Shown here piece after piece: positions 29,094 through 38,173 of a stretch of 64,000 nucleotides of DNA. A model generated the notes under the pieces. That model made no database searches. It saw only the letters and a program-made list of their open reading frames with translations, and was not told where the DNA came from. The position numbers were made by a program, and so were the translations under genes. Each line of letters starts with the position of its first letter. Within the stretch, counting starts at the first letter, position 1. The DNA comes from Actinomadura graeca (GTDB lineage: Bacteria > Actinomycetota > Actinomycetes > Streptosporangiales > Streptosporangiaceae): contig NZ_CP059572.1 in NCBI RefSeq assembly GCF_019175365.1, positions 5,456,001-5,520,000 of the forward strand, written 5' to 3'.

Positions 29094-32000
29094 TTGCTTG
29101 ACGTCAACTTCTTCGACGAGCTACGCATCGGCCTGGCGACCGCTGACGACATCCGCCAGTGGTCCCACGGCGAGGTCAAGAAGCCGGAGACGATCAACTA
29201 CCGCACCCTCAAGCCGGAGAAGGACGGGCTCTTCTGCGAGAAGATCTTCGGTCCGACCCGCGACTGGGAGTGCTACTGCGGGAAGTACAAGCGCGTCCGG
29301 TTCAAGGGCATCATCTGTGAGCGCTGCGGCGTCGAGGTGACCCGTGCCAAGGTGCGCCGTGAGCGGATGGGCCACATCGAGCTGGCCGCGCCCGTCACGC
29401 ACATCTGGTACTTCAAGGGCGTCCCGTCCCGCCTCGGCTACCTGCTGGACCTGGCCCCGAAGGATCTCGAAAAGATCATCTACTTCGCGGCCTACATGAT
29501 CACCAGCGTGGACGCCGAGCGCCGCGACCGCGACCTGCCGACGCTGGAGGCCCACATCTCCGTGGAGCGCCAGCAGATCGAGCAGGCCCGCGACGCGCAG
29601 GTCGAGGCCCGCCAGCAGAAGCTGGAGGGCGACCTGGCGGAGCTGGAGGAGGCCGGCGCGAAGGCCGACCAGAAGCGCAAGGTGCGCGACGGCGCCGAGC
29701 GGGAGATGAAGCAGCTGCGCGACCGCGCGCAGCGCGAGATCGACCGCCTCGACGAGGTCTGGAGCCGCTTCAAGAACCTCAAGGTCCAGGACCTGGAGGG
29801 CGACGAGCTGCTCTACCGCGAGATGCGCGACCGGTTCGGCAAGTACTTCGAGGGCGGCATGGGCGCCGCGGCCATCCAGGCCCGGCTCCAGAACTTCGAC
29901 CTCGACGCCGAGGCCGAGAAGCTGCGCGACATCATCCGCACCGGCAAGGGCCAGAAGAAGGCCCGCGCCCTCAAGCGGCTGAAGGTCGTCTCGGCGTTCC
30001 TCAACACCCGCAACAGCCCGCTCGGCATGGTGCTGGACTGCATCCCGGTGATCCCGCCGGACCTGCGCCCGATGGTGCAGCTGGACGGCGGGCGGTTCGC
30101 CACGTCCGACCTGAACGACCTGTACCGCCGCGTCATCAACCGCAACAACCGGCTCAAGCGCCTGCTCGACCTGGGCGCCCCCGAGATCATCGTCAACAAC
30201 GAGAAGCGGATGCTGCAGGAGGCCGTCGACGCGCTGTTCGACAACGGCCGCCGCGGCCGCCCGGTCACCGGGCCGGGCAACCGCCCGCTGAAGTCGCTCT
30301 CGGACATGCTCAAGGGCAAGCAGGGCCGGTTCCGGCAGAACCTGCTGGGCAAGCGCGTCGACTACTCCGGCCGTTCGGTCATCGTCGTCGGCCCGCAGCT
30401 GAAGCTGCACCAGTGCGGCCTGCCCAAGCAGATGGCGCTGGAGCTGTTCAAGCCGTTCGTCATGAAGCGGCTGGTCGACCTCAACCACGCGCAGAACATC
30501 AAGTCCGCCAAGCGGATGGTGGAGCGCGCCCGTCCGGTCGTGTGGGACGTGCTGGAAGAGGTCATCACCGAGCACCCGGTGCTGCTCAACCGCGCGCCGA
30601 CCCTGCACCGTCTCGGCATCCAGGCGTTCGAGCCGCAGCTGGTCGAGGGCAAGGCCATCCAGATCCACCCGCTCGTCTGCACCGCGTTCAACGCGGACTT
30701 CGACGGCGACCAGATGGCGGTGCACCTGCCGCTGTCCGCCGAGGCGCAGGCCGAGGCGCGGATCCTGATGCTGTCGACCAACAACATCCTGAAGCCGTCG
30801 GACGGCAAGCCCGTCACCATGCCCACCCAGGACATGGTGATCGGCCTGTACTGGCTGACCACGCAGAAGGACGGCGCCGAGGGCGAGGGCCGGGCGTTCG
30901 GCGGCATCGCCGAGGCGATCATGGCCTACGACCGGGGCGAGCTGGACCTCCAGGCGAAGATCCACATTCGGCTGAAGGACGTCCCGCCGCCGCGCGGCTG
31001 GATGGCGCCCGAGGGCTACGAGCCCGGCCAGCCGTACCGGCTGGAGACGACGCTCGGCCGCGCGATGTTCAACGAGACGCTGCCGGACGACTTCCCGTTC
31101 GTCGACGACGAGATCGGCAAGAAGCAGCTCTCGGCGATCGTCAACGAGCTGGCGGAGACCTACCCGAAGGTGGCCGTCGCCAACGCGCTGGACGCGCTGA
31201 AGAGCACCGGGTTCCACTGGGCGACCCGGTCCGGCGTGACCATCGCGATCGACGACGTCATCACCCCGCCCAACAAGCAGGACATCCTGGGCGGGTACGA
31301 GCAGCGCGCCGACAAGGTCCAGCGCGAGTTCAACCGCGGTCTGATCACCGATGACGAGCGCAAGCAGGAGCTCATCGAGATCTGGAACCACGCGACCGCG
31401 GACGTCGCCAAGGACATGGAGCAGGCGTTCCCGAAGGCCAACCCGATCTGGATGATGATCCAGTCGGGCGCCCGCGGCAACCCGCTCCAGCTGCGGCAGA
31501 TCGCCGGGATGCGCGGCCTGGTCTCCAACCCCAAGGGCGAGACCATCCCGCGTCCGATCAAGTCGTCGTTCCGCGAGGGGCTGTCGGTCGTCGAGTACTT
31601 CATCTCGACGCACGGCGCCCGCAAGGGCCTCGCCGACACCGCGCTGCGCACCGCCGACTCGGGCTACCTGACCCGGCGCCTGGTGGACGTCGCGCAGGAC
31701 GTCATCGTCCGCGAGGAGGACTGCGGCACCGACCGCACGATCCCCTTCGAGGTCGCCGAGCGCGCCGCCGACGGGTCGCTGGTCAAGCTGGCCACCACGG
31801 AGACCAGCCTGGTCGGCCGGACCATCGCCGAGGACGTCGAGGTCGACGGGACGATCATCTTCCCGGCCGACACCGACCTGTCCGACGCGGTCGTGACGCG
31901 CCTGGTCGAGGCCGGTGTGGACCGTGTCCGCACCCGCAGCGCCCTGGTCTGCGAGGCCAAGATCGGCGTCTGCGCCGCCTGCTACGGCCGTTCCCTGGCC

Positions 32001-32966
32001 ACCGGCAAGCGGGTGGACGTCGGCGAGGCCGTCGGCATCATCGCCGCGCAGTCCATCGGCGAGCCCGGCACGCAGCTGACCATGCGCACCTTCCACACCG
32101 GCGGTGTCGCCGGCGGTGACATCACGCACGGCCTGCCGCGCGTCCAGGAGCTGTTCGAGGCCCGCATCCCCAAGGGTGTGGCCCCGATCAGCGAGGTCGC
32201 CGGACGCGTCAAGATCGACGAGACGGAGAAGGCGCGCAAGGTCGTCGTCGTCCCCGACGACGGCTCCGACGAGATCGCCTACCCGGTGCCGATGCGCTCC
32301 CGCCTCCTGGTCAAGGAGGGCGAGCACGTCGACGTGGGCCAGCAGCTCATCGCGGGTGCCATCAACCCGCACGAGGTGCTGCGCATCCTCGGCCCCCGCG
32401 CCGTGCAGCTCCACCTGGTCCACGAGGTCCAGGAGGTCTACCGGTCGCAGGGCGTGTCGATCCACGACAAGCACATCGAGATCATCGTCCGCCAGATGCT
32501 GAAGCGGGTGAACATCCTGGAGTCGGGCGACACCGACCTGCTCCCGGGTGACCTCGTCGAGCGTCCGATCTTCGAGGAGACGAACCGGAACGTCGTGGCC
32601 GAGGGCGGGGTCCCCGCCGCCGGCCGCCCCGTCCTGATGGGCATCACCAAGGCCTCGCTCGCGACCGAGTCGTGGCTGTCGGCGGCGTCCTTCCAGGAGA
32701 CGACCCGGGTCCTCACCGAGGCCGCGATGCACGCCAAGAGCGACCCGCTGCTCGGCCTCAAGGAGAACGTCATCATCGGCAAGCTCATCCCGGCCGGTAC
32801 CGGCATGCCGCAGTACCGCAACGTCCGGGTGGAGCCCACCGAGGAGGCGAAGGCGGCGGTGTACTCCGTCGGCTCCTACGACGACGGCGCCGAGTACGCG
32901 TTCGGCCAGGGTTCCGGCGAAGCCGTCCCCCTGGAGGAGTACGACTTCGGCCAGTACAACCGGTAG
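29094..32966 (+). CDS. rpoC: DNA-directed RNA polymerase subunit beta'
   Basis: 1290 residues, full length. TTG start giving [10 protein letters not shown], with AAGGGG upstream. The N-terminal zinc site is C-Y-C-G-K-Y-K-R...C-E-R-C-G. The catalytic Mg2+ loop N-A-D-F-D-G-D is residues 533-539. The second zinc region includes C-G-T-D-R and [15 protein letters not shown]. The bridge and trigger helix text is standard ([10 protein letters not shown]). No intein or insertion is seen. Cotranscribed with rpoB. Confidence 0.98.
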   Translation: MLDVNFFDELRIGLATADDIRQWSHGEVKKPETINYRTLKPEKDGLFCEKIFGPTRDWECYCGKYKRVRFKGIICERCGVEVTRAKVRRERMGHIELAAPVTHIWYFKGVPSRLGYLLDLAPKDLEKIIYFAAYMITSVDAERRDRDLPTLEAHISVERQQIEQARDAQVEARQQKLEGDLAELEEAGAKADQKRKVRDGAEREMKQLRDRAQREIDRLDEVWSRFKNLKVQDLEGDELLYREMRDRFGKYFEGGMGAAAIQARLQNFDLDAEAEKLRDIIRTGKGQKKARALKRLKVVSAFLNTRNSPLGMVLDCIPVIPPDLRPMVQLDGGRFATSDLNDLYRRVINRNNRLKRLLDLGAPEIIVNNEKRMLQEAVDALFDNGRRGRPVTGPGNRPLKSLSDMLKGKQGRFRQNLLGKRVDYSGRSVIVVGPQLKLHQCGLPKQMALELFKPFVMKRLVDLNHAQNIKSAKRMVERARPVVWDVLEEVITEHPVLLNRAPTLHRLGIQAFEPQLVEGKAIQIHPLVCTAFNADFDGDQMAVHLPLSAEAQAEARILMLSTNNILKPSDGKPVTMPTQDMVIGLYWLTTQKDGAEGEGRAFGGIAEAIMAYDRGELDLQAKIHIRLKDVPPPRGWMAPEGYEPGQPYRLETTLGRAMFNETLPDDFPFVDDEIGKKQLSAIVNELAETYPKVAVANALDALKSTGFHWATRSGVTIAIDDVITPPNKQDILGGYEQRADKVQREFNRGLITDDERKQELIEIWNHATADVAKDMEQAFPKANPIWMMIQSGARGNPLQLRQIAGMRGLVSNPKGETIPRPIKSSFREGLSVVEYFISTHGARKGLADTALRTADSGYLTRRLVDVAQDVIVREEDCGTDRTIPFEVAERAADGSLVKLATTETSLVGRTIAEDVEVDGTIIFPADTDLSDAVVTRLVEAGVDRVRTRSALVCEAKIGVCAACYGRSLATGKRVDVGEAVGIIAAQSIGEPGTQLTMRTFHTGGVAGGDITHGLPRVQELFEARIPKGVAPISEVAGRVKIDETEKARKVVVVPDDGSDEIAYPVPMRSRLLVKEGEHVDVGQQLIAGAINPHEVLRILGPRAVQLHLVHEVQEVYRSQGVSIHDKHIEIIVRQMLKRVNILESGDTDLLPGDLVERPIFEETNRNVVAEGGVPAAGRPVLMGITKASLATESWLSAASFQETTRVLTEAAMHAKSDPLLGLKENVIIGKLIPAGTGMPQYRNVRVEPTEEAKAAVYSVGSYDDGAEYAFGQGSGEAVPLEEYDFGQYNR

Positions 32967-32975
32967 TCACCAGGT

Positions 32976-33013
32976 CCGAAGGCCCCTTCCGAACCCTCGG
33001 AAGGGGCCTTCGG
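32976..33013 (+). terminator. Terminator after rpoBC
   Basis: CCGAAGGCCCCTTCCG (32976-32991) pairs perfectly over 16 bp with CGGAAGGGGCCTTCGG (32998-33013), 10 nt after the rpoC stop. Confidence 0.93.
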
Positions 33014-33167
33014 CCTCCCTCCGGCCCAAACGGCACAGAGCGCGGTCAACACCACCCTCACCCAGTCCGCGGAGCCGTGCGAGGCCCTGAGCCGTCCGCG
33101 CAGGAAGGGCGTCCCACCGAGCGCGCCTGGAAGGTGGTGACTTCGTTGGGGTGCGGGATCGGCGTGA

Positions 33168-33398
33168 CTACTGGTAGCGGTTCGGGCGGCGTTCGGTTGC
33201 CGGGGGGATGCCGCGGCCTTCGATGCCGATGACGCCTGCGTCCCGCAGCTCGTCAAGCCGCCTCTGGAACCCCGTCTCGGATTTCCCGTCCAAGGGCGCA
33301 CCGGCCGCGTGCGGGGCCGTCAGGGACAGCAGGAGCGCTCCTGAGGTCAGGGTGGCGCCTCGGCGGAGGCGTTCGGTCACCGGCGTCATGGGTTCCAT
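33168..33398 (-). pseudogene. Truncated exported protein, possible serine-hydrolase remnant
   Basis: A 76-residue frame from ATG 33398. It has a signal peptide (R-L-R-R-G-A-T-L-T-S-G-A-L-L-L-S-L then A-A-G-A-P) and a short mature start Q-R-R-L-D-E-L-R-D-A-G-V-I-G-I-E-G-R, then a basic unrelated end and stop. The Q-x-x-L-D-E-L-R-D-A-G-V-x-G wording resembles the N-terminus of actinobacterial secreted beta-lactamase-fold serine hydrolases, which are over 300 residues long; no S-x-x-K or Y-x-N motif follows. So this may be a decayed gene or a genuine small exported peptide. No strong ribosome site is seen. Confidence 0.45.
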
Positions 33399-33593
33399 GG
33401 TCACGGCCCGCCCTCGGGTGGCACATCTGCCGATCGTCGATTCCGGTGCCCGCCTCACGGTGGAGGCGCGTCACCGGTGCACCGGCTTTACCTGCGCGTT
33501 CGCTGGTTTTCTTGACCTTTTGCCACGTTTTGTCACCACGTGCCCGGGGATGACGGGAGCGGCAGATAATCTTCACCTCGGGGGAGGACGCAT

Positions 33594-33836
33594 ATGAAGA
33601 AGGTCATGACCGGAGCGATGATCGCCGCAGCCGTCGCCTTGGGGGGAGCGGGCAGCGCCGCCGCGGCGCAGCAGTCCCCGGAGCAGGGCGCACGCCAGGA
33701 CTGCCGCACCTACTCCAGCGTCACCGAGTGCGGCAAGGTCCAGCTCAACGAGAAGCAGCGGGCGTGCGTGACGTCGTCGGTGCAGCTGGGCATGACCGAG
33801 CGTCGCGCCGAGGTGGAGTGCTCCGCGTTCGGCTGA
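33594..33836 (+). CDS. Small secreted four-cysteine protein
   Basis: 80 residues. Signal peptide with cleavage likely after A-A-A-A (about residue 25), leaving a mature part of about 55 residues with C37, C46, C58 and C76, enough for two disulfides. It is not a family I can name. GGGGGAGGA lies just before the ATG. GATAAT at about 33565 could be its -10. It stands alone between the remnant and the reductase. Confidence 0.72.
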   Translation: MKKVMTGAMIAAAVALGGAGSAAAAQQSPEQGARQDCRTYSSVTECGKVQLNEKQRACVTSSVQLGMTERRAEVECSAFG

Positions 33837-33963
33837 CCTCACGGCTTGGGTTCGCAGGCGCGGCCCGGCCGGTTCCTTCGGTTCGCCATTCCACCACGTT
33901 ACGGATCGGCCGAGAATACGGCCATATGCGGCATGGTGGGCGGTAAGAGCAGAGGGAGAAGAT

Positions 33964-34944
33964 ATGGACCAGGTGCGGCTCGGGACGACCGGGACGAAGG
34001 TCTCGCGGATCTGCCTCGGGATGATGAGCTACGGCGACCCCGGGCAGCGGGAGTGGTTCCTCGGCGAGGACGCCGCGGAGCCGATCGTCCGGCGGGCCGT
34101 GGAGGCGGGGGTGACGTTCTTCGACACCGCCGACATGTACTCCAGGGGCGCCAGCGAGGAGATCACAGGACGGCTGCTGTCCCGCATGTTCGAGCACCGC
34201 GACGACTACGTCCTCGCGACGAAGGTGTACTTCCCCATGGGTCCGGGGGCGAACGACGCGGGCCTGTCGCGCAAGCACATCACGGCCTCGATCGACGCGT
34301 CCCTGCGCCGTCTCGGCACTGACCACGTGGACCTCTACCAGATCCACCGGTGGGACTACGAGACGCCCATCGAGGAGACGATGGAGGCCCTGCACGACGT
34401 CGTGAAGTCCGGCAAGGCCCGCTACATCGGCGCGTCCAGCATGTACGCCTGGCAGTTCGCCAAGGCGCAGCACGTCGCAGAGACCCGGGGCTGGACGAAG
34501 TTCGTCACGATGCAGAACCACTACAACCTCGTCTACAGGGAGGAGGAGCGGGAGATGATCCCGCTCTGCCTCGACCAGGGGGTCGGGTGCATCCCCTGGA
34601 GCCCGCTCGCCCGGGGACTCCTTGCGGGCAACCGCGGGCGGGGTGGCGAACGCAACACCGTCCGCGCCAACAGCGACGCCTACGCCGACGACCTGTACGA
34701 GGAGTCCGACTTCGACGTGGTCGACGTCGTCCGGGAGGTCGCGGCCGAAAGGGGCGTCCCGGCCGCCCAGGTCGCGCTGGCCTGGCTGCTCGGCAAGCCG
34801 GGCGTCACCGCGCCCATAATCGGCGCGACGAAGCTCACGCACATGGAGGACGCGATCGCCGCCGCGGACCTCCGGCTGGACGAGAAGGAGGTCGCGCGGC
34901 TGGAGGCCCCCTACCGGCCCCACCCGGTCAACGGGCATTCCTGA
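33964..34944 (+). CDS. Aldo/keto reductase
   Basis: 326 residues with the AKR barrel tetrad D54, Y59, K87 and H128 (F-F-D-T-A-D-M-Y-S, A-T-K, Y-Q-I-H-R-W-D). The NADPH phosphate-binding region is near P-I-I-G-A-T-K-L-T-H-M-E-D-A. The text T-P-I-E-E-T-M-E-A-L-H-D-V-V-K-S-G-K-A-R-Y-I-G-A-S-S-M is typical of YghZ/potassium-channel-beta-like AKRs. The substrate is unknown. AGAGGGAGAAG precedes the ATG. Single gene with its own terminator. Confidence 0.92.
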   Translation: MDQVRLGTTGTKVSRICLGMMSYGDPGQREWFLGEDAAEPIVRRAVEAGVTFFDTADMYSRGASEEITGRLLSRMFEHRDDYVLATKVYFPMGPGANDAGLSRKHITASIDASLRRLGTDHVDLYQIHRWDYETPIEETMEALHDVVKSGKARYIGASSMYAWQFAKAQHVAETRGWTKFVTMQNHYNLVYREEEREMIPLCLDQGVGCIPWSPLARGLLAGNRGRGGERNTVRANSDAYADDLYEESDFDVVDVVREVAAERGVPAAQVALAWLLGKPGVTAPIIGATKLTHMEDAIAAADLRLDEKEVARLEAPYRPHPVNGHS

Positions 34945-34960
34945 CCTGCCGCCGTAGATC

Positions 34961-34993
34961 GGCACCCTCGGACGCGAACAGTCCGGGGGTGCC
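34961..34993 (+). terminator. Terminator after aldo/keto reductase
   Basis: GGCACCCTCGGAC (34961-34973) pairs with GTCCGGGGGTGCC (34981-34993), 13 bp with one T-G wobble. Confidence 0.85.
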
Positions 34994-35006
34994 GGGCGTC
35001 TACCAG

Positions 35007-35028
35007 GGTGGTGATTTGCGATACCACC
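35007..35028. promoter_or_regulatory. Inverted repeat upstream of the tail-anchored protein gene
   Basis: GGTGGT (35007-35012) and ACCACC (35023-35028) flank 10 nt. The size and spacing suit a dimeric regulator, but no regulator gene is adjacent. Confidence 0.35.
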
Positions 35029-35117
35029 GGCTATCGGGGCAGGCTGGGGACGAGAACGCCCACGGGCGGCAAGACCGCCACGTGGGGACATCGGTGACAA
35101 GGCTTGGAGGCCGCGTT

Positions 35118-35174
35118 ATGCGCCGCGCGTTTCCGAGCTGCCGGGTGCCGAGGAACCCGGGACGACGGCGCTGA
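35118..35174 (+). CDS. Possible 18-residue leader peptide
   Basis: ATG 35118 has GGAGG (35106-35110) at an ideal 7-nt spacing and runs 18 codons (Arg-rich, ending P-G-R-R-R) to TGA 35172-35174. The main gene starts 12 nt later in the same frame with its own AAGGAG. It may be a translated leader that couples to the next start, or chance. Confidence 0.4.
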   Translation: MRRAFPSCRVPRNPGRRR

Positions 35175-35186
35175 AGGAGCCCGACG

Positions 35187-36617
35187 ATGACCGACAATGA
35201 CGGCACGCAGGGACCGCAGTGGCCGTTGCCGGAGGACGAGGGGCAGCCGAGGCCCCCCGAGGACCAGCAGAACGAGCCTCCGGCCCGCCCGCTCGGTGAC
35301 CGCACCGTGGTGTTCGGGGCACCGCAGCTCGGCGGCACCCCGGGCCAGCAGCCGCCCGCACCCCAGCAGCCCCGCGAGGGCGAGCGCCCCGCGCCGCCTC
35401 CGCCCACGATGGTCGAGCAGCCGGTGCAGCAGTTCGGCGAGCAGCAGCCACCGCCGCCCCCGCAGTACGGGGCCCCGGGGCAGTACGGGCAGCAGGCGCC
35501 CTACGGCGCCCCTCCCGGACCGGGCGGTTTCCCGCCCCCGCAGGAGCCGCAGCAGTACAGTCCGCCGCCGGCCTACGGCCAGCAGCCCGAGGACCCGTAC
35601 GCGCCGCCTCCGCAGCAGCAACAGCAGCAGTACCCGCAGCAGCCCATGCACGGCGCGCCGCAGGAGCCGTACGGGCAGCAGCCCTTCGCAGGACCGGGCG
35701 GCTACGCACCCCCGGCGGAACCGCGCGCGCCCGAGGCCGCGCCGCCCGCCAGGCAGGAGCCGCCGCAGGAGGGCTCCAACGACCGCACGCTCATCGTGCC
35801 CGGCCCGGGAGCCACCGCGCCCGAGCCCGAGGCCCAGCGCCCGGTGATCGACGACCAGGCGACGCTGCACTGGTCGCCGGGCACCGACATCCCCGTGGCC
35901 ACCGGCCCCGAGCGCAAGCACGAGGCCCCGGCCGAGCCGTGGCAGGCGCCGACCCCGCCGCCCACGCCGGAGCCGTGGTCCCCGGAGGGCGGCCAGGCCG
36001 ACCACGACCGCACGCTGATGGTCCCGCCGCCCGAGCAGGGCTTCGGCGCGCCTCCCGCGCCCCCGGCGGAGGAGCCGCCGCCGTTCGGCCGCCACGCCGA
36101 GAGCGGCGAGGACGCGAAGCCGACGCAGACGTTCGACCCGCAGGCCCAGACCCGTCCGGCGGAGCCGCAGGGCATGGCCGAGCCCACGCGGATGGACATC
36201 GGCCAGCAGCAGTGGGGCGCCCAGCAGCAGTACGGCCAGCAGCAGCCCTACGCGGGCCAGCAGCAGTACGGCCAGCAGGAGCAGCAGCAGTTCGGCGGTC
36301 AGCAGCAGAACCAGCAGTACGGCGGCCAGCCGGACCAGCAGTATGGCCAGCAACAGCCCCAGTACGGCCAGCAGCAGTACGGCCAGCAGGGACAGCAAGG
36401 ACAAGGACAACAGGGGCAGCAGGGACAGTTCGGGCAGCAGGGACAGCAGGGACAGTTCGGGCAGCAGCAGTACGGGCAGCCCACCCAGTACGGCGGCCAG
36501 CAGCAGTCCGGCCACGACGAGGGCAAGGGCGGCGGCAAGAACACGCTGCTCCTCATCGCCGGCGCGGTCGCCATCGTGGTGATCATCGTCGTGCTGGTGG
36601 TCGCCTTCGTCCTCTAG
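35187..36617 (+). CDS. Pro/Gln/Tyr-rich tail-anchored membrane protein
   Basis: 476 residues, no named family. Nearly all of it is low complexity: Pro-rich first, then from about residue 330 dense Q-Q-Q-Y-G-Q and G-Q-Q-G-Q units. The last 25 residues are one membrane segment (L-L-L-I-A-G-A-V-A-I-V-V) ending at the C-terminus, so the body should face the cytosol. Short motifs recur: D-R-T-V-V-F, D-R-T-L-I-V, A-T-L-H-W, D-R-T-L-M-V, T-Q-T-F-D and P-T-R-M-D, which look like phospho-threonine/FHA-type sites. AAGGAG is 7 nt before the ATG. The composition suggests a scaffold or condensate-forming protein; this is inference. Confidence 0.7.
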   Translation: MTDNDGTQGPQWPLPEDEGQPRPPEDQQNEPPARPLGDRTVVFGAPQLGGTPGQQPPAPQQPREGERPAPPPPTMVEQPVQQFGEQQPPPPPQYGAPGQYGQQAPYGAPPGPGGFPPPQEPQQYSPPPAYGQQPEDPYAPPPQQQQQQYPQQPMHGAPQEPYGQQPFAGPGGYAPPAEPRAPEAAPPARQEPPQEGSNDRTLIVPGPGATAPEPEAQRPVIDDQATLHWSPGTDIPVATGPERKHEAPAEPWQAPTPPPTPEPWSPEGGQADHDRTLMVPPPEQGFGAPPAPPAEEPPPFGRHAESGEDAKPTQTFDPQAQTRPAEPQGMAEPTRMDIGQQQWGAQQQYGQQQPYAGQQQYGQQEQQQFGGQQQNQQYGGQPDQQYGQQQPQYGQQQYGQQGQQGQGQQGQQGQFGQQGQQGQFGQQQYGQPTQYGGQQQSGHDEGKGGGKNTLLLIAGAVAIVVIIVVLVVAFVL

Positions 36618-36821
36618 GACGCCCGGAGGGCCGGGGACGGCGTAAAAGCTCGTCCACATCTTCCCCAACAGCGAGGATGTGAGACAGAATGCGACAACCG
36701 CCGCCTCCGGCCCCGTCCGAGCGCAACGGCCTCCGCCGCAGAAGCGCGCAGCAAATCAAAGGGCCGGACCGACCGGTCACACAACACCAGCCACCACCCC
36801 AGCCACCGACGACCTGAAACG

Positions 36822-36965
36822 TTGCGATCGCGTGCGAAGCCAGGTGCGAGCGAAGCGAGAACCTGATCGCGCAGCGAGCCCTCCAGGGCGAGTCGAAGCG
36901 ATGCAGCGATCGCCGTAGTGCCCGCCGAAGGAAGGCGCGCCAGCGCCTGACGCCAAGGGCACTAC
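36822..36965 (-). repeat. Dispersed structured intergenic element, copy A
   Basis: Read on the minus strand from 36965, GTAGTGCCC (36965-36957) pairs with GGGCACTAC (36923-36915). Inside lies a hairpin AGGCGC-TGGC-GCGCCT (36948-36933), joined by the linkers TTGGCGTC and TCCTTCGGC. About 90 nt of GCGATCGC-rich sequence follow. Copy B at 55822-55963 aligns over the whole length with compensatory stem changes. Confidence 0.85.
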
Positions 36966-36982
36966 AGTCGACACAGTTCGCT

Positions 36983-37011
36983 TTGCACTTTGGCGTGGGG
37001 GTCGGTAACCT
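36983..37011 (+). promoter_or_regulatory. str operon (rpsL) promoter
   Basis: TTGCAC (36983-36988) and TAACCT (37006-37011) are 17 nt apart, a good housekeeping match, 278 nt before rpsL and 18 nt beyond the end of repeat copy A. Confidence 0.7.
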
Positions 37012-37288
37012 CTTCACTTGTGCCCGCTGTGTGCGGGCCGCTATGCGTGCGCGTAGGCGAGGCCGGTGAGGCCGGGCTCAGCGCCGCATCTACTCCCCGG
37101 CTTGATCTGGCCCTGATATGGGCCGGGCGGTCTGTGTCGGTTCTTGGCGGCGCGATGCTCCGTGAGGTGGCGACACGCCCGACCGCGTGGGTCGGAGAGG
37201 TCGGGAAACCGGCAGGTCACAGCCTCGCCTGAGGTGGTGATTGCAGCATAAGGACTTACCGGCTCGGTACGAGGAAGACGGAGACGCG

Positions 37289-37663
37289 GTGCCCACGATC
37301 CAGCAGCTGGTCCGCAAGGGCCGCCAGGACAAGGTGACCAAGAACAAGACGCCCGCGCTGAAGGAGAGCCCCCAGCGGCGGGGTGTCTGCACGCGCGTCT
37401 ACACGACGACGCCCAAGAAGCCGAACTCCGCGCTTCGCAAGGTCGCCCGTGTCCGGCTGACCAGCGGGATCGAGGTCACGGCCTACATCCCCGGCGTCGG
37501 TCACAACCTGCAGGAGCACTCGATCGTGCTCGTGCGAGGCGGACGTGTGAAGGACCTCCCGGGTGTGCGGTACAAGATCATCCGCGGGTCCCTCGACACC
37601 CAGGGCGTCCGCAACCGCAAGCAGGCGCGTAGCAAGTACGGCGCCAAGAAGGAGAAGAGCTGA
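37289..37663 (+). CDS. rpsL: 30S ribosomal protein S12
   Basis: 124 residues. Start at GTG 37289 ([12 protein letters not shown]) by family fit and ACGGAGA upstream; the frame is open further 5'. The streptomycin sites are wild type: T-T-P-K-K-P-N-S-A and G-G-R-V-K-D-L-P-G, predicting sensitivity. S12 monitors codon-anticodon pairing in the decoding centre. The stop overlaps rpsG by one base. Confidence 0.97.
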   Translation: MPTIQQLVRKGRQDKVTKNKTPALKESPQRRGVCTRVYTTTPKKPNSALRKVARVRLTSGIEVTAYIPGVGHNLQEHSIVLVRGGRVKDLPGVRYKIIRGSLDTQGVRNRKQARSKYGAKKEKS

Positions 37664-38133
37664 TGCCGCGCAAGGGCCCTGCTGGCAAGCGCCAGCTGAT
37701 CGCTGACCCGGTGTACAACTCGCCGCTGGTCACCGCGCTCATCAACAAGATTCTCCTGGACGGCAAGCGTTCGATCGCGCAGAGCATCGTGTACGACGCT
37801 CTGGAGGGCGCTCGCGAGAAGACCGGCAACGACCCGGTCGTCACGCTGAAGCGCGCGCTCGACAACGTGAAGCCGACCCTGGAGGTCCGCAGCCGCCGTG
37901 TCGGTGGCGCGACCTACCAGGTCCCGGTCGAGGTGCGGCCCGCGCGCAGCACCACGCTCGCGCTGCGCTGGCTGGTGGTGTACGCCCGGCAGCGCCGCGA
38001 GAAGACCATGACCGAGCGGCTGATGAACGAGCTGCTCGACGCGAGCAACGGCCTCGGCGCGTCTGTCAAGAAGCGCGAGGACACGCACAAGATGGCGGAG
38101 TCCAACAAGGCCTTCGCCCACTACCGCTGGTAA
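37663..38133 (+). CDS. rpsG: 30S ribosomal protein S7
   Basis: 156 residues, the usual length. M-P-R-K-G-P-A, signature [21 protein letters not shown], and C-terminal [14 protein letters not shown]7 nucleates the 30S head and in E. coli represses the str operon. Translationally coupled to rpsL by TGATG. Confidence 0.97.
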   Translation: MPRKGPAGKRQLIADPVYNSPLVTALINKILLDGKRSIAQSIVYDALEGAREKTGNDPVVTLKRALDNVKPTLEVRSRRVGGATYQVPVEVRPARSTTLALRWLVVYARQRREKTMTERLMNELLDASNGLGASVKKREDTHKMAESNKAFAHYRW

Positions 38134-38173
38134 GCCGGCGGGCACCGCAACGACGAGACGACGCGAGGACACA

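Larger units (their letters stand above)
36618..37288. other. Long gap before rpsL with structured repeat and promoter
   Basis: 671 nt without a credible gene. 36618-36821 has no clear feature. 36822-36965 is copy A of the dispersed structured element on the minus strand. 36983-37011 is the rpsL promoter. The 277-nt rpsL leader has no recognised riboswitch; the long minus-strand frame here is a by-product of the repeat. Confidence 0.6.

Noticed and set aside
29121-32732. A 1203-codon open frame on the minus strand opposite rpoC
   Set aside because: It is the antisense of an intact, highly conserved rpoC. High GC leaves long open antisense frames; composition is His/Leu/Arg/Val-biased with no family match.
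36200-36500. CRISPR-like array from repeated CAGCAGTACGGCCAG units
   Set aside because: The repeats are in frame, have no unique spacers of constant length and encode Q-Q-Y-G-Q of the tail-anchored protein.
36583-37017. Minus-strand 144-codon frame over the gap before rpsL
   Set aside because: It exists because repeat copy A is open in this frame; Cys/Arg-rich text, no ribosome site. The DNA repeat with paired stems explains the region better.
37400-37560. Streptomycin-resistance type rpsL
   Set aside because: Both lysine sites (P-K-K-P-N and R-V-K-D-L-P) are wild type.
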